The translations under genes were made by a program, and so were the position numbers. Shown here one piece after another: positions 38,622-46,677 of a DNA stretch of 64,000 nucleotides. Source of the stretch: Rhizobium sp. BG4 (GTDB lineage Bacteria; Pseudomonadota; Alphaproteobacteria; Rhizobiales; Rhizobiaceae); the NCBI RefSeq assembly GCF_016864575.1, contig NZ_CP044125.1, forward strand, positions 248,001-312,000. Reading direction: 5' to 3'. The notes beneath the pieces are model-generated. The model was not told where the DNA came from, did no database searches, and saw only the letters and a program-made list of their open reading frames with translations. The first letter of the stretch is position 1. Each line of letters begins with the position of its first letter.

Positions 38622-40370
38622 TTGAGCGGCATCGACGGTAAATCGGCGGGCAAGCGCGAAAGCAAAGGCGGCATCACAAGTGCCGCCATCATTCTTCTTG
38701 TAGTTTCTGTCGCCGTGATGCTGCCGGCGCTCGGTTTCGGCGATATCCTACGCGGCCAGGATGCGCTGATCCACGCCCGCTGGCAGGCAGCCTATGCGCC
38801 GGTGTTCTGGAGCGGCGATATTTTCCCGCGCTGGCTTCCGGATATGAACAAGGGCTTCGGCAGCCCGGTGTTTTTCATCTACCCGCCGCTTTCGCAGATG
38901 TTTGCGGCGCTGGCCTATCCGCTTGCCCCCGGCACCGAATGGACGTCCTACCGGATCGCACTGTCCGTCACCGTGGCGATATTCGCCGGGGCGTTCGGCA
39001 CGTTTCTCTGGCTCAAGAACCACACAGCGAGCCGCTCGGCGCCGATATGGGGCGCCATCGCCTATACGCTAGCGCCCTATCATTTATTCATCGATACCTA
39101 TTTCCGTGGCGCCTTTGCCGAGGTCTGGTCGTTTGCGCCGTTGCCCTTCGCCTTGCTGGCCGTAGACCATTTCTTTCACAAGGTTCATGCCGCCTTTGCC
39201 GGGCTTGTATTGTCGCTCGCCTGCGCGATCCTGCTGCATGCGCCCTCGGTGCTGATCACCGTGCCGGTCGTCGGCCTCTATGCGGCTCTCGCAGCGTGGC
39301 GGCAGAGGAGCCTTGCTCCCTGCCTCCTGTTTCTCGCTGCCGCGGCGACGGCCATGTTGCTTTGCGGCGCGTATCTTGGCACGGCGCTGACGCAGGTGAA
39401 CATGATTCGCAGCGAAAAGCTGTTTGGCGGGTTACTGGTCTCGACGAAATGGCTGCTGGGGCGAAACGTCTGGCCCGATATTCCGATCATGGTCATGGTC
39501 ATTGTGGCGGCTGTCGCGCAAGTCGGCGTGGCGATCGATCTGTTTCGCAATGCAGTCACCCGAGAGCGGACGGGCCTGTTCACGTCTCGTCTCACTTTCC
39601 CGCTAATCCTCATGATCGTGTCGGTCATCATGACGACCGATATCAGCGAACCGCTCTGGAGCCTCAACACGCCGCTCAACCGCATTCAGTTTCCCTGGAG
39701 ACTGCTGTCGATCCAGGCGCTTGCGATTGCCATCCTCTGCGCCTACGCGATCGACAAGGCAAACGTCCCGGCCACGGCAGTAGGCGCCGTAGCGCATAGG
39801 AGCGTCTTCTTTGCAATAGGGCTGATGCTGGCGATCAACGCCGCGCTTTATATCTTTTGCATCGTGTATGGCGGCGATTCAGGGCGGGTGCGGGAGGCGC
39901 TCATCGAAGACACGACAGATGCCCCAGAATATCAGCTGGGTGACATTAAGTTGCTGGAGGCGCATTTTCCCGGCAATGCACGAACGCTGGCGCTCTCCGG
40001 CAGTGGCGATATCGACGTGACGCAATGGAAGCCGCGGCGGATCGAGCTGGCAACCAGTTCACCGGAGGAGATGCGCGTCGCGATCAGGCAGTTCGCCTAT
40101 ACCGGATGGCAATACAGCCAGGATGGCGGTCCGATGCAGGATGCCGGCATCTTGAGCGACGACGAGCCAGTCGTCGTGATCAGCATTCCTCCGGGTGCCC
40201 ACAACACCGTCATCTCGATGCCGCCGACGAAACAGGAAACTGTGGGATGGATGGCTTCGCTCGGTGGATTGTTGTGCCTTGCCGCTGGAACGGCTGCATT
40301 GGCCAGGTGGCGCCCCGCCCACACTGGCGACATCGGTTTCGGTCGAGCAACGCAAGCTCGGCAGAATTGA
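38622..40370 (+). CDS. Polytopic membrane protein, PTPS-related family
   Basis: A 582-residue membrane protein with about 11 predicted transmembrane helices and a C-terminal soluble domain (about 420-530) before a last helix. The segment WQAAYAPVFWSGDIFPRWLP, followed by NKGFGSPVFFIYPPLS, resembles the membrane family called 6-pyruvoyl-tetrahydropterin-synthase-related. Its members look like GT-C glycosyltransferases; activity is unproven. The start is TTG at 38622 with AGGAAGG eight bases upstream. It is the first gene after tRNA-Thr. Confidence 0.75.
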   Translation: MSGIDGKSAGKRESKGGITSAAIILLVVSVAVMLPALGFGDILRGQDALIHARWQAAYAPVFWSGDIFPRWLPDMNKGFGSPVFFIYPPLSQMFAALAYPLAPGTEWTSYRIALSVTVAIFAGAFGTFLWLKNHTASRSAPIWGAIAYTLAPYHLFIDTYFRGAFAEVWSFAPLPFALLAVDHFFHKVHAAFAGLVLSLACAILLHAPSVLITVPVVGLYAALAAWRQRSLAPCLLFLAAAATAMLLCGAYLGTALTQVNMIRSEKLFGGLLVSTKWLLGRNVWPDIPIMVMVIVAAVAQVGVAIDLFRNAVTRERTGLFTSRLTFPLILMIVSVIMTTDISEPLWSLNTPLNRIQFPWRLLSIQALAIAILCAYAIDKANVPATAVGAVAHRSVFFAIGLMLAINAALYIFCIVYGGDSGRVREALIEDTTDAPEYQLGDIKLLEAHFPGNARTLALSGSGDIDVTQWKPRRIELATSSPEEMRVAIRQFAYTGWQYSQDGGPMQDAGILSDDEPVVVISIPPGAHNTVISMPPTKQETVGWMASLGGLLCLAAGTAALARWRPAHTGDIGFGRATQARQN

Positions 40371-40489
40371 TGTCGGCAACCGTTCTGCGCGCCGCCTCCC
40401 TCCGCATGAACCTAACATGAAGCCCGTCTTCAGAGCGAGTTCAGGCCGCGAGGGCCAACCTTGGGCATGAACTACCAAGGAGATGCGTT

Positions 40490-40804
40490 ATGAAAATCGC
40501 CCATTTTGCCATTGCGGCCGTTCTTTCGATCGGCTCGGCCTTCGTTGCAGCGGAGCCTGTCTCGGCCATGCCGCGGTCGCAGGCGCCAGGTGTGGCTGTG
40601 GAAAAGAGCGATGTCGTTCAGGTCCGGCACCGTCACTACCGGAACAACCATCGTTACTATTACCGCCATGGCTGGCGCTATAATCGGCACCACTATCGTG
40701 ACTGGCGCGCCGAGCGGCGCTGGCGGGAGCATCGCTACTGGCGATATCACGACCGTTACTACCGGCCGCATCGCAACGGCGTCTATTTCCGCCTGAACCT
40801 CTAG
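40490..40804 (+). CDS. Secreted Arg/Tyr/His-rich protein of unknown function
   Basis: A 104-residue protein with a signal peptide ([20 protein letters not shown]). The mature part is extraordinarily rich in arginine, tyrosine, histidine and tryptophan ([17 protein letters not shown] and similar, residues 46-95), giving a very basic protein. Similar small secreted proteins are common in rhizobia, but I know of no function. AAGGAG lies about 10 nt before the ATG and a terminator follows 6 nt after the stop. Confidence 0.75.
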   Translation: MKIAHFAIAAVLSIGSAFVAAEPVSAMPRSQAPGVAVEKSDVVQVRHRHYRNNHRYYYRHGWRYNRHHYRDWRAERRWREHRYWRYHDRYYRPHRNGVYFRLNL

Positions 40805-40810
40805 AACGAA

Positions 40811-40834
40811 AAAGCCCCGGGAGACCGGGGCTTT
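40811..40834. terminator. Bidirectional terminator between the basic secreted protein and prfB
   Basis: AAAGCCCCGG-GAGA-CCGGGGCTTT, a perfect 10-bp stem with a 4-nt loop, followed by CTTTATT on the plus strand and TTCG on the minus strand. It serves both convergent genes. Confidence 0.82.
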
Positions 40835-40857
40835 CTTTATTCACATGCCTGCAGCGA

Positions 40858-41988
40858 TCAATCGATATCGTCGACGACGGCGTCGGGCTTGCCGCTGATG
40901 CGATGCGCGAGAGCCGCTTCCATGAACTCGTTGAGTTCGCCGTCGAGAACATCGCCCGGAGCGGTGCTGGCAACGCCGGTGCGCAGGTCCTTGACCAGCT
41001 GGTACGGCTGCAGGACGTAGGAGCGGATCTGGTGGCCCAGCCGATATCGGTCTTCGATGCGGCTTCGGCGCTGGCGGCGTCTTCCCGCTTCTTCAGTTCC
41101 GCTTCGTACATACGGGCACGCAGCATGTCCCAGGCCTTGGCGCGGTTCTTGTGCTGCGAGCGTTCCTGCTGGCAGGCAACCACGATGCCGGTCGGGATAT
41201 GGGTGATACGCACGGCCGAGTCGGTCGTGTTGACGTGCTGGCCGCCGGCGCCCGAGGAACGGTAGGTATCGATGCGGCAGTCGCTCTCGTTAATCTCGAT
41301 GTTGATCGAGTCATCGACGACGGGATAGACCCAGATCGACGAGAAGGACGTGTGACGGCGCGCGTTGCTGTCATAAGGCGAGATACGCACCAGGCGGTGA
41401 ACGCCCGATTCCGTCTTCAGCCAGCCATAGGCATTGTGGCCCTTGACGAGCAGGGTCGCGGACTTGATGCCCGCTTCTTCGCCGTCATGGACTTCCAGAA
41501 GCTCGACCTTGAATTTCGAACGCTCAGCCCAGCGAGTGTACATGCGCAGAAGCATGTTCGCCCAGTCCTGGCTTTCCGTGCCGCCGGCGCCGGAATGGAC
41601 TTCGAGATAGGTATCGTTGCTGTCGGCTTCGCCCGAGAGCATGGCCTCGACCTGGCGGCGCGCGGCTTCGGCCTTCAGGCCCTTCAGCGCTTCCTCGGCC
41701 TCGGTGACGACGCTCGCATCGCCCTCTTCCTCACCCATCTCGATGAGCTCGATATTGTCGTTCAGCTGCTGCTCGAGCTGCCGCACGCCGTTGATGCCGT
41801 CATCCAGCTGCTGGCGCTCGCGCATCAGCTTCTGTGCTTCCTGGGCATCGTTCCAGAGGTTCGGGTCCTCTGCCTTGTTGTTCAACCAGTCCAGCCGTCT
41901 TATCGCCTGGTCCCAGTCAAAGATGCCTCCTCAGCAGGGTGATAGCCTGCTTGGTTTCATCGACTACGTTTATGATCTCCGCGCGCAT
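40858..41988 (-). CDS. prfB: Peptide chain release factor 2 (programmed frameshift; extra frame break near 3' end)
   Basis: RF2 reads UGA and UAA stop codons. The ATG at 41988 opens 23 codons ([20 protein letters not shown]...) ending at an in-frame TGA at 41919-41917. A +1 shift at CTTTGAC there continues as [18 protein letters not shown]. The GGQ peptidyl-hydrolysis motif is in [19 protein letters not shown] second, non-programmed break follows SKTDIGW at about 41044-41036: coding GGCTGGGCCACC lacks one G. With it restored the family end [15 protein letters not shown]...DDID is read to TGA at 40858. As RF2 is normally essential, an error in the sequence is likely. Confidence 0.85.
41916..41931 (-). 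promoter_or_regulatory. Programmed +1 frameshift site of prfB
   Basis: On the minus strand an internal Shine-Dalgarno-like AGGAGG (41931-41926) stands three bases before CTTTGAC (41922-41916), the same arrangement as in E. coli prfB. It lets RF2 regulate its own synthesis: scarce RF2 slows termination at TGA and favours slipping on CTT. Confidence 0.9.
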
Positions 41989-42089
41989 TTTCCTGCTTCT
42001 TTGCGTTGGTCTTGAGCTGGCCCGTCAAATAGTTGCGGCGGCCGAGGATGTAAAGCCCGCAGCCGCCGCCTGGCGTTCGACGAAGGTGA

Positions 42090-44549
42090 TTAGTAGAGGC
42101 CGCCGCTGTTCGACTGAACGGCCTGGTTGGCCTGCGGCGAGGTCTTCAGGATCTCTTCCGGAGACATGGTGCTGTCCATGCCGATGACCGAGAAGCTGTC
42201 GGCCGGGCCGGTGCCGGGCTTGAAGGCTTCGATGATCGTGTTCGGATCGCCTTCCTGCGCCGCCATGCCGGTCTTGCGGTCGATGGCGACGAGGTTCATG
42301 CCTTGCGGGATCACGAATTTCGACGGCGGCATGTCCTTGACGGCGGCCTGCATGAACTCGTTGAAGATCGGCGCCGAAAGGCCGCCACCCGTACCGCCGC
42401 GGCCAAGCGGCGCCGGCGTATCGAAGCCCATGTAGAGACCGGCGACCAGATCCGGCGTGAAGCCGACGAACCAGGCGTCCTTTTCATCGTTGGTGGTACC
42501 GGTCTTGCCGGCGACATCGCGGCCGCCGAGATCGATCTTGCCTGCAGCGGTACCGCGGGTGATGACGCCCTGCATCATCGAGGTGATCTGGTAGGCGGTC
42601 ATCGGGTCGAGAACCTGTTCGCGGTTGTCGACGATGTTCGGCTCTTCCTGGTTCTGCCAGTCGCCGGCATTGCAGCCGTCGCAGACGCGCTCTTCATGCT
42701 TGAAGATGGTCTTGCCGTAGCGGTCCTGGATGCGGTCGATCAGCGTCGGCTTGATCTGCTTGCCGCCATTGGCAATGACCGAATAGGCCGAGACCATGCG
42801 CAGAACGGTGGTTTCGCCGGAGCCGAGCGACATGGCGAGCAGCGGCGGCATCTTGTCGTAAATGCCGAAGCGCTCGGCATATTCGGCAACGATGTTCATG
42901 CCAAGGTCGTTGGCGAGGCGGACCGTCATCAGGTTGCGCGAATGCTCGATGCCCGAACGCAGGGTCGAGGGGCCGCCGACTTCGCCGCCGTAGTTCTCAG
43001 GCTTCCAGACCTGACCGCCGGAGACGATCTCGATCGGGGCGTCCATGATGACGGAGGCCGGCGTATAGCCGTTGTCCATCGCGGCTGCGTAGACGAAAGG
43101 CTTGAAGGAGGAACCCGGCTGGCGCATCGCCTGCGTCGCACGGTTGAATTCCGACTGGCCGTAGGAGAAGCCGCCAGCCATGGCGAGAACGCGGCCGGTT
43201 TTCGGGTCCATGGCAACGAGGCCACCCTGAACCTTCGGTGGCTGCTGCAGCCGGTATGATGTCGATGTCTCACCGCCCTGGCGCGCGACATAGACGACGT
43301 CGCCTGGCGACAGAACGCCCTCAGGCGACTTCGCCGTCTTGCGGTCGCCAGTCGACGAGCGATAGGCCCACTGCATGTTCTTTGCCTGGATGGTACCGCG
43401 CTCGCGATCCGGGCCGATCTTGCCGCCACCGTCCTTCGGCGGCTGCAGGCCGATATCGACGCTGTCGTCGGATACGGCGAGAACGACGGCAAGGCGCCAT
43501 TCGGGAACGTCCGACAGGGCCGGAATGTCGGCGAGAGCCTTGCCCCAGTCGGCAGTCGTGTCGATCGTCTTGATCGGGCCGTGGAAACCGCGGCGCTCGT
43601 CATAGGTCGTCAGACCATCCTGCAGGGCGCGGCGGGCCGCCAGCTGCATCTGCGGATCGAGCGAGGTGCGGACCGAGAGACCGCCTTCATAAAGCGCCTT
43701 CTCACCGAACTGGTCGATCAGCTGACGGCGAACGGCTTCGGCGAAGTAATCGGAAGCAAAGAGCGACGGGCCGGTGCTGCGGGCGGTGACGCCGAGCGGC
43801 TGCTTTTTGGCTTCTTCGCCGTCTTCCTTGCTGACATAGCCGTTTTCGACCATGCGATCGATGACCCAGTTGCGGCGCTCAAGCGCTGCTTCCGGGTGGC
43901 GGAACGGATGGTAGTTTGCCGGGCCCTTCGGCAGCGATGCCAGATAGGCGGATTCGGCGATCGTCAGTTCGGTGACCGACTTGTTGAAATAGGTGAGTGC
44001 TGCGCTACCGATACCGTAGGAGTTCAGGCCGAAGAAGATTTCGTTCAGATAAAGCTCGAGGATCTTGTCCTTGCTGTAAGCCTGCTCGATGCGGAAGGAG
44101 AGGATCGCTTCCTTGATCTTGCGGTCGATCGTCTGGTCCGAGGTCAGAAGGAAGTTCTTGGCGACCTGTTGGGTAATCGTCGAGGCGCCGACCGGGCGGC
44201 GGCCGGAGCCGAAATTCTGGACGTTGACGAGAATAGCGCGGCCGAGACCGGTGAGGTCGACGCCCGGATGGTTGTAGAAATTCTTGTCTTCAGCCGAAAG
44301 GAAGGCAGCCTTGACGCGGTCCGGGATTGCCTGGATCGGCAGGAACAGGCGCTTTTCCTTGGCATATTCGGCCATCAGCGCGCCGTTACCGGCGTGAACG
44401 CGGGTGGTCACGGGCGGCGCATAGCTGTTCAGCACGGCGTAATCGGGGAGATCCTTCGCGACGTTGGCCAGATAAACGGCCACGACAGCTGCTGCGCCAA
44501 GAAACATGACGCAAGCAATGCCGAAGAAATATCCAAGAAGTCTGATCAT
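42090..44549 (-). CDS. mrcA: Bifunctional penicillin-binding protein 1A
   Basis: Polymerises and cross-links peptidoglycan (819 aa). One N-terminal transmembrane helix (about 5-28) leads to the GT51 glycosyltransferase domain, with SAEDKNFYNHPGVD (catalytic Glu87) and GASTITQQVAKNFLL. The transpeptidase domain has the active-site SSFK near 478, an S-R-N triad residue set in EHSRNLM and KTGTT near 683. It lies between the amidase gene upstream and prfB downstream, a usual rhizobial order. Confidence 0.96.
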   Translation of the reverse strand: MIRLLGYFFGIACVMFLGAAAVVAVYLANVAKDLPDYAVLNSYAPPVTTRVHAGNGALMAEYAKEKRLFLPIQAIPDRVKAAFLSAEDKNFYNHPGVDLTGLGRAILVNVQNFGSGRRPVGASTITQQVAKNFLLTSDQTIDRKIKEAILSFRIEQAYSKDKILELYLNEIFFGLNSYGIGSAALTYFNKSVTELTIAESAYLASLPKGPANYHPFRHPEAALERRNWVIDRMVENGYVSKEDGEEAKKQPLGVTARSTGPSLFASDYFAEAVRRQLIDQFGEKALYEGGLSVRTSLDPQMQLAARRALQDGLTTYDERRGFHGPIKTIDTTADWGKALADIPALSDVPEWRLAVVLAVSDDSVDIGLQPPKDGGGKIGPDRERGTIQAKNMQWAYRSSTGDRKTAKSPEGVLSPGDVVYVARQGGETSTSYRLQQPPKVQGGLVAMDPKTGRVLAMAGGFSYGQSEFNRATQAMRQPGSSFKPFVYAAAMDNGYTPASVIMDAPIEIVSGGQVWKPENYGGEVGGPSTLRSGIEHSRNLMTVRLANDLGMNIVAEYAERFGIYDKMPPLLAMSLGSGETTVLRMVSAYSVIANGGKQIKPTLIDRIQDRYGKTIFKHEERVCDGCNAGDWQNQEEPNIVDNREQVLDPMTAYQITSMMQGVITRGTAAGKIDLGGRDVAGKTGTTNDEKDAWFVGFTPDLVAGLYMGFDTPAPLGRGGTGGGLSAPIFNEFMQAAVKDMPPSKFVIPQGMNLVAIDRKTGMAAQEGDPNTIIEAFKPGTGPADSFSVIGMDSTMSPEEILKTSPQANQAVQSNSGGLY

Positions 44550-44790
44550 GTTGGGCTACCGGTATTCCAAATCTTCAATCGGCGCAGGCGGTATCATCGC
44601 ATCAGATCGCGCAATTTACACGTTGCGCGCGGCTTACTCCATGCGCGGCACTGCGACAAGCCGATTCCGCCTCTCGGGTCAGAAACATAGCCGGGAGTAA
44701 CGGCCTGAATGTGAGCAAAATAGGGCTCCCCTGCCCCATTCCACTGCCATCCTCAGCTTTCGCTCAAACTGTCACATCTTCGCCACGGCA

Positions 44791-46047
44791 TCAGCCGCCA
44801 TTGGCGGCAACCGACGAATGGTATCGCTTTACGGCATCGGTCAGCAGATCGGCCATCTTCAGCCGCCACTGGTCGTCGAGGAGAAGCTTCTCATCCTCGA
44901 CATTCGAGAGGAAGCCGAGTTCCAGCAGGATAGAGGGCACGTCGGGTGCGCGCAGGACCTGGAAACCGGCATGCCGGTGCGGATTGTTGATCGTGCCGAT
45001 CTGATCCTTGAAGGAGCCAAGCACATTCTCGGCAAGCGAGATCGAGAAAGCCTGGGTCTCGCGCCGCGTCAGGTCGAGCAGGATGTCGGCGACTTCAGGC
45101 GGCTCGGCAACGGTTTCCTTGCCTGCGATCTGGTCGGAGAGGTTTTCGCGCTCTGCAAGATCGGCGGCGAGCTTGTCGGATGCCTTGTCGGAGATCGTGT
45201 AGACGGTGGCGCCCCTGATATCCTTTTGCTTCAGCGTATCGGCATGAAGCGAGATGAACAGGCCGGCATGGTGCTGGCGGGCAAGCTGCACGCGCTCGGA
45301 AAGCGACAGGAATTCGTCGCTATCGCGGGTGAGGAAGGCCTTGATGCCGGGCTCGCGGTTCAGCCGGTCGGCCAGCGCCTTGGCAAAGGCAAGCGTCACC
45401 TGCTTTTCCTCGGTCTTGGTGTCGACGCCGATCGCGCCGGTATCGATGCCGCCGTGACCGGCATCGACGGCAATGATGAAGTCGCCGGGCTTCGGCGCCT
45501 CTCCGGCCGGTATCGCGCTCGTCACCTGCTGATCGGCCGGATCGCTCCAAGACTGGCCTTTGACGAGGGCCGCGAATTCCTCCTTGGTCGTCATCTCGGC
45601 ATCGAGCACCAGGCGGTGGCCCTTGCCGTCCTCATCCTTCTGCACCTTGGCGATCGCCAGTTTCACCGGTTTGATCGCCGTCAGCACGATGCGGGCACTG
45701 CCCTCGCCCATCGCGCCGTAGCGGATATCCTTGAAGAGACCGCGGGCACCGAGCTGCTTGGCATCGAAGCCGAAGGCGGTCGCCGGCAGGTCGATGACGA
45801 TACGCTCGGGATTGGCGATGTAGTGAACGGAGAAAGCCGGTTCGCGGTCGAAATCGACGACGATGCGGGTGCGGGCGTCATCGCCGATGATACGTGCGCC
45901 ATAGGCAAGCAGCGGTTCGGGCTTGCCGCCATCGGCAGCCGAAGCAGGTCCCACATGAAGACACAGCGCGACGGCAACGAGCGCGCCCGCCAAAACATTC
46001 ATCCGCCTGCCGGATTGCCCTTTAGCGGGCCGCTCCCTCTTAACCAA
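44791..46047 (-). CDS. amiC: N-acetylmuramoyl-L-alanine amidase (AmiC-like)
   Basis: Cleaves the amide bond between muramic acid and the stem peptide, mainly during cell separation. The 418-aa protein has a signal sequence with a basic start (residues 1-38, including GRRMNVLAG, so Tat export is possible). An AMIN domain (about 45-140) is followed by an Amidase_3 domain with zinc ligands in VDAGHGGIDTGAIG, the glutamate downstream and SLHADTL. The start I use is TTG 46047 because it supplies the basic n-region; ATG at 46002 is an alternative. Confidence 0.88.
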   Translation of the reverse strand: MVKRERPAKGQSGRRMNVLAGALVAVALCLHVGPASAADGGKPEPLLAYGARIIGDDARTRIVVDFDREPAFSVHYIANPERIVIDLPATAFGFDAKQLGARGLFKDIRYGAMGEGSARIVLTAIKPVKLAIAKVQKDEDGKGHRLVLDAEMTTKEEFAALVKGQSWSDPADQQVTSAIPAGEAPKPGDFIIAVDAGHGGIDTGAIGVDTKTEEKQVTLAFAKALADRLNREPGIKAFLTRDSDEFLSLSERVQLARQHHAGLFISLHADTLKQKDIRGATVYTISDKASDKLAADLAERENLSDQIAGKETVAEPPEVADILLDLTRRETQAFSISLAENVLGSFKDQIGTINNPHRHAGFQVLRAPDVPSILLELGFLSNVEDEKLLLDDQWRLKMADLLTDAVKRYHSSVAANGG

Positions 46048-46677
46048 TCGACCGCCACACCCTATCTGTCATTGCATATCGGTCCCGGACGCCCGCCAGC
46101 GCCGTCAGGCTCCCCCGAGCCTTGTAACACAGCGCATGCCGAATCAGGACCGTTTATCCCCGATTTTCTATGCGTGCCGAAATCCATCAATATTATGGCA
46201 CATTTGGCTTTTCCCTTGCTATTGTGACAGAGAAACCATACAACGAATTCAGGTTAGAAGTGCTGACGGGATAGAGTCGCCGCGAAGGCTGCCAACCCCA
46301 CGAGGACCTGGCGCCGCAACCGGCAATCGTCCGCCGTCATATGTGTTTCTAGCCGAGTGAACTGGATTCTGAATTTTCCGGCGTATGCGGAAACTTCATC
46401 GGTGGATAGCCACCAAACGCTCTGAGGAGCAAACCCATCGGACCTACGGGTCTTAGTATTGTCGATCTCGCTTGGTCATAATGGTGTCGCAGCAGGTTTT
46501 ATCCAAAGTCTACAGGCCCCGGGAGAATATCTTCCCCGCTGTTGCCTGGCTGCTGCCTACCCTCCCGAACCAATCGCGACTTTCATTATCCGGCGCAACC
46601 GCTCATAACCGTTCCCTGCCTGTCCTAGACACCGGCGGGAATGCGCGTATCGGGCTGCGCCGAGGAGCACAGCTTAC
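46048..46677 (+). promoter_or_regulatory. Long untranslated region upstream of rne
   Basis: 630 nt without a credible gene on either strand. The part next to the amidase should hold that gene's promoter. The rest is the probable 5' leader of rne. In E. coli a long rne leader mediates feedback control by RNase E cleavage; the similar length here suggests the same, but I cannot show the structure. Confidence 0.4.
46215..46243 (+). promoter_or_regulatory. Candidate rne promoter
   Basis: CTTGCT (46215-46220), 17 nt, then ATACAA (46238-46243). If used, the leader of rne would be about 430 nt. Box matches are moderate. Confidence 0.32.

Noticed and set aside
40488..41885. A 465-codon minus-strand frame read as a long RF2 running over the basic secreted gene
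   Set aside because: Its last part is an out-of-frame translation of the real RF2 C-terminus, caused by a missing base.
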